DNA from: Chitinophagaceae bacterium
Lineage (GTDB): Bacteria; Bacteroidota; Bacteroidia; Chitinophagales; Chitinophagaceae
Assembly (NCBI GenBank): GCA_025963615.1
Contig: JAOQAL010000040.1
Span: 1-6,323 of the forward strand
Length of the DNA: 6,323 nucleotides
Direction: 5' to 3'
Below, one piece after another: positions 1 through 5,637 of this stretch. How positions within the stretch are numbered: position 1 is the first letter of the stretch; every line of letters begins with the position of its first letter. The notes beneath the pieces are model-generated. The model searched no databases. It was not told the DNA's origin and saw only the letters and a list, made by a program, of their open reading frames with translations. The position numbers and the translations under genes are program-made.

Positions 1-1
1 A

Positions 2-871
2 AAAGCCTCGCCACTGGCTAAAAAATTAGCAGCTGAGAAAGGCGTTGACCTTAAAATGGTGCAGGGACCCGGTGAGGGTGGAAGAATAGTGAAAAATGAC
101 ATTGATAATTATGTTCCAAAGGCTGAAACTAAAAGTCAGCCACTTCAAAAAGCATCTGCGCCGGCAGCGGCTGCGGGAGGTGGTGCTGTTGTATCGTTTG
201 ACGAAGTACCCGTATCGCAAATGAGAAAAATAATTGCGAAGCGGCTTGCAGAAAGCATGTTCAGCGCCCCGCATTTTTATCTCACGATGTCAATAGATAT
301 GGATAATGCCGTCGCCAGCCGCGCAAAGCTCAATGACGTAAGCAAGGTGAAAATATCTTTTAATGACCTGGTGCTGAAAGCCTGTGCTGTTGCATTGAAA
401 CAACATCCTGCAGTAAACAGTAGCTGGCTGGGCGACAAGATCCGGGTCAATCATCATATAAATATTGGCGTAGCAGTAGCGGTGGAAGATGGTTTATTGG
501 TTCCGGTGGTGCGGTTTGCAGATACAAAACCGCTTTCACAAATAGCCGCCGAAGTAAAAGACTTTGCACAAAAAGCAAAAGATAAAAAATTGCAGCCATC
601 CGATTGGGAAGGGAATACATTCACCATTTCCAATCTGGGCATGTTTGGTATTGAAGAATTCACTGCGATTATCAATCCGCCGGATGCCTGCATATTGGCG
701 ATTGGCGGCATTGCACAGGTACCTGTTGTAAAAAATGGCCAGATTGTACCGGGCAATGTGATGAAGGTAACATTAAGTTGCGATCACCGCGTGGTTGATG
801 GTGCTACCGGTTCAGCCTTTTTACAAACGTTAAAAGGACTGCTGGAAGAACCATTGAGGATGCTGGTATAA
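2..871 (+). CDS. Dihydrolipoamide acetyltransferase (E2) of pyruvate dehydrogenase, 3' part
   Basis: This is the C-terminal 289 residues of an E2 acyltransferase, which moves the acetyl group from lipoyl-lysine to CoA in the cytoplasmic pyruvate dehydrogenase core. The reading frame is already open at base 2, so the lipoyl domain(s) lie outside the window. Residues about 3-38 form the peripheral subunit-binding domain (SPLAKKLA, then GEGGRIVKNDI). An Ala/Pro/Gly-rich linker follows at about 45-60, then the catalytic domain. The catalytic motif is DHRVVDG, with His262 and Asp266 in window numbering. PHFYLTM, FTISNLGMFG and INPPDACILAIG are typical of the pyruvate form rather than the 2-oxoglutarate or branched-chain form, though I judge that by eye. 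The protein ends in PLRMLV, as expected for a complete C-terminus. A strong terminator follows, so it is not co-transcribed with the next operon. Confidence 0.95.
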   Translation, partial: KASPLAKKLAAEKGVDLKMVQGPGEGGRIVKNDIDNYVPKAETKSQPLQKASAPAAAAGGGAVVSFDEVPVSQMRKIIAKRLAESMFSAPHFYLTMSIDMDNAVASRAKLNDVSKVKISFNDLVLKACAVALKQHPAVNSSWLGDKIRVNHHINIGVAVAVEDGLLVPVVRFADTKPLSQIAAEVKDFAQKAKDKKLQPSDWEGNTFTISNLGMFGIEEFTAIINPPDACILAIGGIAQVPVVKNGQIVPGNVMKVTLSCDHRVVDGATGSAFLQTLKGLLEEPLRMLV

Positions 872-895
872 TACTCTTTAAAAATAAAACTTTTC

Positions 896-921
896 AAAAC
901 AGCCTGGTGGCTGTTTTTTTT
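896..921 (+). terminator. Rho-independent terminator after the E2 gene
   Basis: A perfect 9-bp stem is seen: AAAACAGCC at 896-904 pairs with GGCTGTTTT at 909-917 around a TGGT loop. It runs straight into a T tract ending at 921. It starts 24 bases after the E2 stop codon and separates E2 from the downstream biosynthetic operon. Confidence 0.9.
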
Positions 922-947
922 ATGAATGAGTATTGCTGGCAAGGGAA

Positions 948-961
948 GGAATAAATATTCC
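948..961. promoter_or_regulatory. Palindrome upstream of the biosynthetic operon
   Basis: GGAATA at 948-953 and TATTCC at 956-961 form a perfect 6-bp inverted repeat with a 2-base AA spacer. It lies 67 bases before the UbiA start codon and downstream of the E2 terminator. In this position it could be an operator, but no binding protein is recognisable. I found no convincing TAnnTTTG promoter box between 922 and 1028, so the operon promoter remains unplaced. Confidence 0.3.
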
Positions 962-1028
962 CAAAAACAAATAACCAGGTTTCAATTCTTATTACGAAAT
1001 TGTATGTGGGTTTTCAATTAATGGTTTA

Positions 1029-1889
1029 ATGTTGCAACGATCCACTTTTCAATTACTGAGATTTCATTTTTCATTATTCCTGCTACCCGTATATTTATTT
1101 GCAGTAAGCCAGGTAAACGATATTAATCCGGCAAGAGCCTTTCTTATTTTTATTATCCTTCATGTTTTTGTATATCCCTCCAGCAATGGCTATAATTCCT
1201 ACATGGATCGTGACGAAACAGCAATTGGCGGCCTGCGCCATCCTATGCAACCGACAAAACAATTATATTATTTGTCCATTACCATGGATTTTATAGCTAT
1301 CGTCCTCAGCATGATCATCAGTCTGTATTTCGCCCTCGGCATATTGATATATATTCTTGCATCAAGAGCTTATAGTTACCGTGGTATCCGGTTGAAGAAA
1401 TATCCTATTACAGGTTACCTGGTGGTCATACTGTTCCAGGGTGCGGAAATATTTTTCCTGACCTTTTATGGAAGCAGTGAAACCAGGAACATTCATGTAC
1501 CATTGGCTTCCATCGTAGCAGCCAGTTGCCTGATAGGCGGCTATTATCCATTAACGCAGGTTTATCAGCATCAGGAGGATATCAAAGACGGTGTTAAAAC
1601 TATCAGTTACCTGCTCGGGAAAAAAGGTACTTTCGTATTTTGTGGAATTGTATTTTCAACGGCAACCATCGCCATGTTCTTTACGTTTCAACAACAAAAC
1701 AATCTGCGGAATTTCTGGTTATTTATTCTATGCATGTTCCCGATGGTATGGTTTTTTAGCCGGTGGGCTGTACAAGTCTGGAAGAATGAACAAGCTGCCA
1801 ATTTTAAGAACAGTTTAATAATGAATGTGCTGGCATCGGTCTGTACCAGTGTTTGTTTTTTAATAATAATAATTCAAAAGCAATTTTGA
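1029..1889 (+). CDS. UbiA-family membrane prenyltransferase
   Basis: This 286-residue protein has the usual UbiA length and is almost entirely hydrophobic, with about 8 or 9 membrane helices. UbiA enzymes transfer an isoprenoid chain from a prenyl diphosphate to an aromatic or similar acceptor in the membrane. The N-terminus (LLRFHFSLFLLPVYLFA) fits the family. The first diphosphate/Mg site is N56-SYM-D60-RDE, where the usual later Asp is Thr64, with D62 and E63 nearby. The second site is around YQHQEDIKDG; aligned by eye with E. coli UbiA, Asp191 is replaced by Gln180 while Asp184 is kept and Asp187 is added. This is a divergent subfamily, so donor and acceptor cannot be named. It is the first gene of the operon, and its TGA overlaps the start of the polyketide synthase gene. 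The ATG at 1029 is the first usable start; the ATG at 1021 is out of frame and closes at once. Confidence 0.85.
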   Translation: MLQRSTFQLLRFHFSLFLLPVYLFAVSQVNDINPARAFLIFIILHVFVYPSSNGYNSYMDRDETAIGGLRHPMQPTKQLYYLSITMDFIAIVLSMIISLYFALGILIYILASRAYSYRGIRLKKYPITGYLVVILFQGAEIFFLTFYGSSETRNIHVPLASIVAASCLIGGYYPLTQVYQHQEDIKDGVKTISYLLGKKGTFVFCGIVFSTATIAMFFTFQQQNNLRNFWLFILCMFPMVWFFSRWAVQVWKNEQAANFKNSLIMNVLASVCTSVCFLIIIIQKQF

Positions 1890-2977
1890 GTAAAATAATT
1901 TCAATAGGAAAAGCAGTCCCTGCTTATCGCCACCGGCAGGACGGCATTTTGCATTTCATGCAAAACGTATATGCTATGAACCCTGTTGAAAACCGTAAGC
2001 TGGCTTTTTTATATCGTCAAAGCGGGATTGATACCAGGTATTCTGTTATTCCTGATTATAGCCAAACGATACATGATTGGGAATTTTACCCGCAAACCGA
2101 GAACCTGGATCCCTTCCCATCCTTAGAAAAGCGAATGGCTTGTTTCGATAAGCATGCCGCGCCTTTGTCTACCGATGCTATTCTGAATTGCATTCATGGT
2201 ATAATCAAGAGCACCCAAATCACCCATCTTATAACGGTAAGTTGTACGGGTATGAGTGCGCCCGGTCTCGACCTGCAAGTGATAGAATTACTGAACCTGG
2301 ATGCATCGATTTACCGCACTTCTGTAAACTTTATGGGCTGCTATGCTGCGATACATGCCTTAAAAATAGCGGATGCCATTTGCAGCAATGATCCTGCAGC
2401 GAAAGTGATAATTGTTTGTACCGAATTATGTACGCTACATTTTCAACGCGAAGCTTCCATGAATAGCATTACCTCCGGGCTTTTATTTGCGGACGGTTCT
2501 GCCGCGGTATTGGTAACACATGATTCATTTAAACAGGACGGCTTGCACCTGAAAGGCTTCTATTCTGAAATAATTCCGAAGGGAAAAAAAGATATGTCCT
2601 GGGAATTATCTTCTACAGGATTTTTAATGACGCTGAGCGGTTATGTTCCTGAACTGATTGAAGAAGATTTCAATTCATTGGTGAATAAAGCCTCTGCCCA
2701 TATCGGTATTGACCGGAACGAAATCAATGAATGGTGCATTCACCCCGGTGGAAAACGCATATTGGATGCTATTTATCGCAGTCTCCATTTTAAAAAAGAG
2801 GAACTCGCTCAATCCTATTCTGTTTTAAAGGAGTATGGCAATATGTCTTCACCAACCATATTATTTGTACTCGAAAAAATAATGATGGCGCCTAAACGGG
2901 ATCCTCAGACTATTTTCGCCGCCGCATTTGGGCCGGGACTTACCATGGAAACTTTCATAGCTTCAGCCCATGCCTGA
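1886..2977 (+). CDS. Type III polyketide synthase (chalcone/alkylresorcinol synthase-like)
   Basis: This 363-residue homodimeric-type ketosynthase would condense an acyl-CoA starter with malonyl-CoA and cyclise the chain to a resorcinol, phloroglucinol or pyrone. The catalytic triad is complete: Cys152 (NFMGCYAA), His286 (CIHPGG) and Asn319 (EYGNMSSP). The C-terminal loop AFGPGLTMETF is the family signature. Of the two chalcone synthase gatekeeper phenylalanines, Phe215 is kept as Phe201, while Phe265 appears to be Met248 in a gapless alignment by eye, which could leave room for a long alkyl starter. I chose the TTG at 1886 as start: it overlaps the preceding TGA as TTGA and gives MSKIISIGKAVPAYR, a normal N-terminus for this family. 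A TTG at 1853 would add 11 odd residues (FFNNNN). There is no Shine-Dalgarno sequence. The gene overlaps the methyltransferase by 8 bases. The product is not predictable from sequence alone; an alkylresorcinol is my best inference. Confidence 0.93.
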   Translation: MSKIISIGKAVPAYRHRQDGILHFMQNVYAMNPVENRKLAFLYRQSGIDTRYSVIPDYSQTIHDWEFYPQTENLDPFPSLEKRMACFDKHAAPLSTDAILNCIHGIIKSTQITHLITVSCTGMSAPGLDLQVIELLNLDASIYRTSVNFMGCYAAIHALKIADAICSNDPAAKVIIVCTELCTLHFQREASMNSITSGLLFADGSAAVLVTHDSFKQDGLHLKGFYSEIIPKGKKDMSWELSSTGFLMTLSGYVPELIEEDFNSLVNKASAHIGIDRNEINEWCIHPGGKRILDAIYRSLHFKKEELAQSYSVLKEYGNMSSPTILFVLEKIMMAPKRDPQTIFAAAFGPGLTMETFIASAHA

Positions 2978-3671
2978 TTTTTCCAGCCGCTCATATGATA
3001 AAGAACTACTGGACCGGGATGACATTCCATTTAATGATATTAAGCGGAATATGCAGGAGCTGGAAATTATTAATGCCCGGCTGGGTGGCCATGGCATAAC
3101 CATCAGCGGCTTAGCGGAAATTTTAAACGGAAAAAAAGATTCGTTTTCTATTTGTGAAATTGGCTGCGGTGGGGGGGATAACCTGAAAGCGATTGACATC
3201 TGGTGCACTAAAAAAAATATTCCCGTAAAATTAATTGGCATTGACATTAATAAAGATTGCATTGAATATGCAAAAGTTAATTGTAATAAACTGAAGTCAG
3301 TTGAATTTATAACTTCAGATTACCTACGGGTAAATTTTGCAACTAAAAAACCGGAAATTATTTTTTCTTCGTTGTTTAGTCATCACCTGAACGATCACCA
3401 ATTTATAGAGATGCTGCAATGGTCAAAACAGCATTCCACCTCGGGTTTTTTTATTAATGATTTGCACAGGCATCCTGTAGCCTATTATGCTATTAAACTA
3501 TTAAGCAGTATTTTTTCAAAAAGTTGGCTGGTTAAAAATGATGCCCCGCTTTCCGTTAGAAGAGGATTTAAGAGGAAAGAAATAGTGGAATTAATGCAAA
3601 AAGCGGGCATTACGCAATTTGTTATTAAATGGAAATGGGCCTTTCGCTGGCTGATTACAGTAAAATATTGA
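2970..3671 (+). CDS. Class I SAM-dependent methyltransferase
   Basis: This 233-residue protein has a Rossmann-type methyltransferase core. Motif I is EIGCGGGD at residues 63-70. The acidic residue of motif II is Asp92 in GIDINKDCIEYA. SSLFSHHLND (133-142) and GFFINDLHRH (159-168) match the later strands of the fold. A helical, basic C-terminal part (VRRGFKRKEIVELMQKAG) ends in a Trp-rich tail. The ATG sits inside the end of the synthase gene (ATGCCTGA), so translation is probably coupled. By its position it should methylate the polyketide-derived ring or a hydroxyl on it, like SrsB in Streptomyces; this is inferred from context, and the sequence does not show whether it is an O- or C-methylase. 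A run of seven G encodes part of motif I (3171-3177). Confidence 0.9.
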   Translation: MPDFSSRSYDKELLDRDDIPFNDIKRNMQELEIINARLGGHGITISGLAEILNGKKDSFSICEIGCGGGDNLKAIDIWCTKKNIPVKLIGIDINKDCIEYAKVNCNKLKSVEFITSDYLRVNFATKKPEIIFSSLFSHHLNDHQFIEMLQWSKQHSTSGFFINDLHRHPVAYYAIKLLSSIFSKSWLVKNDAPLSVRRGFKRKEIVELMQKAGITQFVIKWKWAFRWLITVKY

Positions 3672-4810
3672 AACCTGAAAACACATATTATGATATAGCC
3701 ATTGCAGGTGGTGGTTTAGCGGGGCTGGCATTATCTATTCAGGGTGCCAAAGCCGGTTATCGTGTTATAGTGATTGAAAAAGAAAAATATCCTTTCCATA
3801 AAGTCTGTGGCGAATATATCAGCCTTGAGTCATGGGATTTCCTGGAAGAACTGGGATTGCCATTGAGCGAAATGAATCTTCCTGTAATCCGGAAGCTATT
3901 GATTTCCGCTCCCAATGGTAAAATGCTGGAACATATGTTGCCATTGGGTGGATTTGGCATCAGCCGGTATGTGCTGGATTCGATGCTGGCCTCCATAGCG
4001 GTGAAGAATGGTGTTACTGTAAAGGAAAAAACAAAAGTCCAGAATATAAGTTTTGAAAATGACCAATTCACTGTTGAATGTGATGGCATGACAATAAATG
4101 CCGGAGCCGTTGCCGGAGCCTTTGGAAAAAGGAGTAATATTGATACAGCATGGCAAAGAAAATTCACGTTGCAAAAAGCAGATAAGCTTAATAATTATAT
4201 CGGTATCAAGTATCATATTCATTATGATTTTCCGGAAGATACCATTGCCCTTCACAATTTCAAGAATGGGTATTGCGGCATCTCCCGCATAGAAGGTAAT
4301 AAATACTGTCTTTGCTATCTTACCACCGCTTACAATCTTAAAGCCGCGAATAATGATATAAAAAAAATGGAATCGGACATTCTTTGCCGGAACCCCTGGC
4401 TCAAAAAGATTTTTACGGAAGCAAAATTTTTACCGGGCTTTCCAACGGTGATTTCACAAATAAGCTTTTCTCCAAAAACACAGGTAGAAAAACATGTCTT
4501 AATGATCGGCGATTCGTCCGGCATGATAAGCCCGTTATGTGGCAACGGAATGAGCATGGCGCTGCATGGCAGCAAAATTGCATTTGAAAAAATGAATAAC
4601 TACCTGGGCAAAAAAAATGGGAGGGAGAAAATGGAAGAAGAATACCAGCACGAATGGAACCATCTTTTTCAACACCGTTTAAAAACAGGGCGTATCATTC
4701 AGCGCTTTTTCGGAAACCCGGTTTTGTCCAATCTGCTTATCAGTGTGTTGAAACCATTTCCCGGGGCCATCAATAAAATTATCAGTGAAACTCATGGGCA
4801 GCCATTTTAA
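3668..4810 (+). CDS. FAD-dependent oxidoreductase/monooxygenase (geranylgeranyl reductase-like)
   Basis: This is a 380-residue flavoprotein. The N-terminal FAD Rossmann motif is DIAIAGGGLAGLA (Gly14-Gly19), followed by Glu37, which should bind the adenosine ribose. YPFHKVCGEYIS (41-52) is the conserved segment of the geranylgeranyl reductase/halogenase group. The second FAD motif is IGDSSGMISPLCGNGMSMAL with Asp282. The halogenase WxWxIP motif is absent. Likely roles are hydroxylation or oxidation of the aromatic ring to a quinone, or reduction of isoprenoid double bonds; the UbiA neighbour keeps the second option open. I chose the TTG at 3668 because it overlaps the methyltransferase stop as TTGA and gives MKPENTYYDIAIAGGG, the expected short lead-in to the FAD fold. 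An ATG at 3629 would add 13 residues and overlap the methyltransferase by 43 bases. It is the last gene of the operon. Confidence 0.9.
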   Translation: MKPENTYYDIAIAGGGLAGLALSIQGAKAGYRVIVIEKEKYPFHKVCGEYISLESWDFLEELGLPLSEMNLPVIRKLLISAPNGKMLEHMLPLGGFGISRYVLDSMLASIAVKNGVTVKEKTKVQNISFENDQFTVECDGMTINAGAVAGAFGKRSNIDTAWQRKFTLQKADKLNNYIGIKYHIHYDFPEDTIALHNFKNGYCGISRIEGNKYCLCYLTTAYNLKAANNDIKKMESDILCRNPWLKKIFTEAKFLPGFPTVISQISFSPKTQVEKHVLMIGDSSGMISPLCGNGMSMALHGSKIAFEKMNNYLGKKNGREKMEEEYQHEWNHLFQHRLKTGRIIQRFFGNPVLSNLLISVLKPFPGAINKIISETHGQPF

Positions 4811-4851
4811 GTTGAATCACGGAAACAGGGAGGCACGGCGTCACTGAGAAT

Positions 4852-4942
4852 AAGTTTACAAGTTTAGGAGTTTAGGATTTCCGACAACTGAAGCCCCCCT
4901 CACGGTATCGAAGGTTTCAAAAACTTTTGAACTAATAAACTC
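4852..4942. repeat. Facing arrays of a degenerate octamer
   Basis: On the plus strand three tandem octamers run without gaps from 4852: AAGTTTAC, AAGTTTAG, GAGTTTAG. Facing them, read on the minus strand from 4942 down to 4919, are GAGTTTAT, TAGTTCAA and AAGTTTTT, also in exact 8-base phase. The best arm match is an 8-bp perfect inverted repeat, GGAGTTTA at 4867-4874 with TAAACTCC at 4936-4943. The stretch between the arms has no obvious gene. It could be a remnant of a dispersed intergenic repeat, or a weak structured region ending the operon transcript. Confidence 0.5.
4914..4933. promoter_or_regulatory. Candidate GbsR operator, distal site
   Basis: GTTTCAA, six bases, then TTGAACT matches the TTTTCAA-N6-TTGAAAA architecture at 11 of 14 arm positions. 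It lies about 110 bases before the regulator gene, 80 bases (about 7.6 helical turns) from the proximal site. It overlaps the right octamer array, so the match may be partly a by-product of that repeat. Confidence 0.3.
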
Positions 4943-4993
4943 CGAAGAGAAAAAAATCAGGGAGACGTCTTTTCAGGCAAGCCGGCCATTTTA

Positions 4994-5013
4994 TTTTCAA
5001 AATATATTGAAAA
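4994..5013. promoter_or_regulatory. Candidate GbsR operator, proximal site
   Basis: TTTTCAA (4994-5000) and TTGAAAA (5007-5013) form a perfect 7-bp inverted repeat with a 6-base AATATA spacer. Its right arm overlaps the putative -33 TTG element of the regulator's promoter. Size, symmetry and position suit a MarR/GbsR dimer that represses its own gene. The sequence is AT-rich, so chance palindromes are possible, but an exact 14-position match next to the regulator start is notable. Confidence 0.55.
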
Positions 5014-5037
5014 TTCAATAACTACGTTGTAATTTTG
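5007..5037 (+). promoter_or_regulatory. Bacteroidota-type promoter of the gbsR-like gene
   Basis: TAATTTTG at 5030-5037 is an exact TAnnTTTG -7 box. A TTG at 5007-5009 lies 20 bases upstream, within the usual spacing for the primary sigma factor of Bacteroidota. Transcription should start around 5041-5044, practically on the ATG at 5043, so the mRNA may have no 5' leader. No other start codon fits the conserved N-terminus of the protein. Confidence 0.6.
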
Positions 5038-5042
5038 TATTT

Positions 5043-5549
5043 ATGAAATTATCAGAAGCCCGGCAGCAATTTATCAGTAGTTGGGGTGCCTTTGGAACGC
5101 ATTGGGGCATCAACCGCACCATGGCCCAGATTCATGCTTTGCTCTTAATAAGTCCCGACCCCCTGACACAGGATGATATTATGGAAGACCTGAACATCAG
5201 CCGGGGTAACGTCAATATGAATATCCGTGAACTGATTAACTGGGGGCTGATTGAAAGGGTGTTGTTGCCTGGGGAACGGAAGGAATATTTTACTGCCGAA
5301 AAAGATATCTGGAAAGTGGTAAAGCAGATTGTCAAAGAAAGAAAGAAAAGAGAACTGGAACCTATGCTGAAACTATTGGACCAGTTGGAAAATGTAGAGG
5401 GTGATAAAAGAGACAAAAATGTAAAGTCCTTTGTTGATGTGATCAGTGGAATAAAAAAACTCGGTAACCAGGCAGATAAGACATTGGATACGATGATTAA
5501 GGCAGAGGAGACCTGGTTTGTAGGCAATCTGCTGAAGATGTTTAAATAA
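5043..5549 (+). CDS. GbsR/MarR-family transcriptional regulator
   Basis: This 168-residue winged-helix DNA-binding protein resembles the GbsR branch of the MarR family. The N-terminus (MKLSEARQQFISSWG, then WGINRTMAQIHALLL) is characteristic. The helix-turn-helix spans about residues 40-70, with the recognition helix in ISRGNVNMNIRELINWGL and the beta wing in RVLLPGERKEYFTA (72-85). From about 88 to 165 the protein is charged and helical, presumably the dimerisation region. The ligand is unknown. GbsR of Bacillus senses choline, but this cannot be transferred here because no betaine genes are nearby. A perfect palindrome overlapping its promoter suggests autorepression, and a similar site precedes the next gene. 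A terminator hairpin follows its stop codon. Confidence 0.92.
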   Translation: MKLSEARQQFISSWGAFGTHWGINRTMAQIHALLLISPDPLTQDDIMEDLNISRGNVNMNIRELINWGLIERVLLPGERKEYFTAEKDIWKVVKQIVKERKKRELEPMLKLLDQLENVEGDKRDKNVKSFVDVISGIKKLGNQADKTLDTMIKAEETWFVGNLLKMFK

Positions 5550-5570
5550 ATTCTTACTGCCTGAGGGTAT

Positions 5571-5593
5571 GAGCCGGTATCCGGCTTTTATTT
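5571..5593 (+). terminator. Intrinsic terminator after the regulator gene
   Basis: AGCCGG (5572-5577) and CCGGCT (5581-5586) form a perfect 6-bp GC-rich stem with a TAT loop, followed by TTTATTT. It lies about 22 bases after the regulator stop, so the downstream membrane gene probably needs its own promoter or relies on readthrough. Confidence 0.75.
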
Positions 5594-5602
5594 GAGGCCA
5601 AA

Positions 5603-5622
5603 TTTTCAATATTTTCTGAAAC
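5603..5622. promoter_or_regulatory. Candidate GbsR operator before the membrane protein gene
   Basis: TTTTCAA (5603-5609), a 6-base spacer, then CTGAAAC (5616-5622) matches the palindrome in front of the regulator at 12 of 14 arm positions with the same spacing. It sits just after the terminator and 15 bases before the ATG at 5638. A TATTTT stretch inside it could be a poor -7 box, but I cannot place a promoter with confidence. Confidence 0.4.
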
Positions 5623-5637
5623 TTTAAAAAAAATTAT

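Larger units (their letters stand above)
1029..4810 (+). other. Four-gene phenolic-lipid type biosynthetic operon
   Basis: UbiA-like protein, type III polyketide synthase, methyltransferase and FAD oxidoreductase are on one strand with overlaps of 4, 8 and 4 bases. This implies a single transcript and translational coupling. A type III synthase plus methyltransferase plus flavoenzyme recalls srsABC of Streptomyces griseus, which makes methylated alkylresorcinols and alkylquinones; that comparison is by gene content, not by measured identity. The UbiA gene is the addition that makes this set distinctive. I see no intrinsic terminator right after 4810. Confidence 0.75.

Noticed and set aside
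454..756. Antisense open frame of about 100 codons within the E2 gene
   Set aside because: It is the mirror of a well-conserved catalytic domain and its translation resembles no known protein.
979..1030. GbsR-type operator in front of the biosynthetic operon
   Set aside because: TTTCAA half-sites occur at 980-985 and 1012-1017, but the second arms at the required 6-base spacing match only 3 or 4 of 7 positions.
1886..2977. Assignment as FabH, HMG-CoA synthase or a DarB-type ketosynthase of a dialkylresorcinol/flexirubin cluster
   Set aside because: The HPGG histidine, the EYGNMSSP asparagine and the GPGLTMET loop are those of type III synthases, and no acyl carrier protein or aryl polyene genes are present.
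3757..4255. Long minus-strand open frames opposite the flavoprotein gene
   Set aside because: The plus strand carries clear FAD-binding motifs here; the antisense translations are low-complexity shadows without a start context.
3668..4810. Flavin-dependent halogenase
   Set aside because: The FAD motif and KVCGE segment are shared with halogenases, but the WxWxIP motif is absent and the length is short for that class.
4916..4931. TTCAAAA-AC-TTTTGAA as an operon terminator
   Set aside because: The stem is AT-only with almost no loop, and no T tract follows.
5132..5527. Minus-strand open frame of 131 codons opposite the regulator
   Set aside because: Ser- and Phe-rich shadow of the Lys/Glu-rich regulator gene; no independent support.
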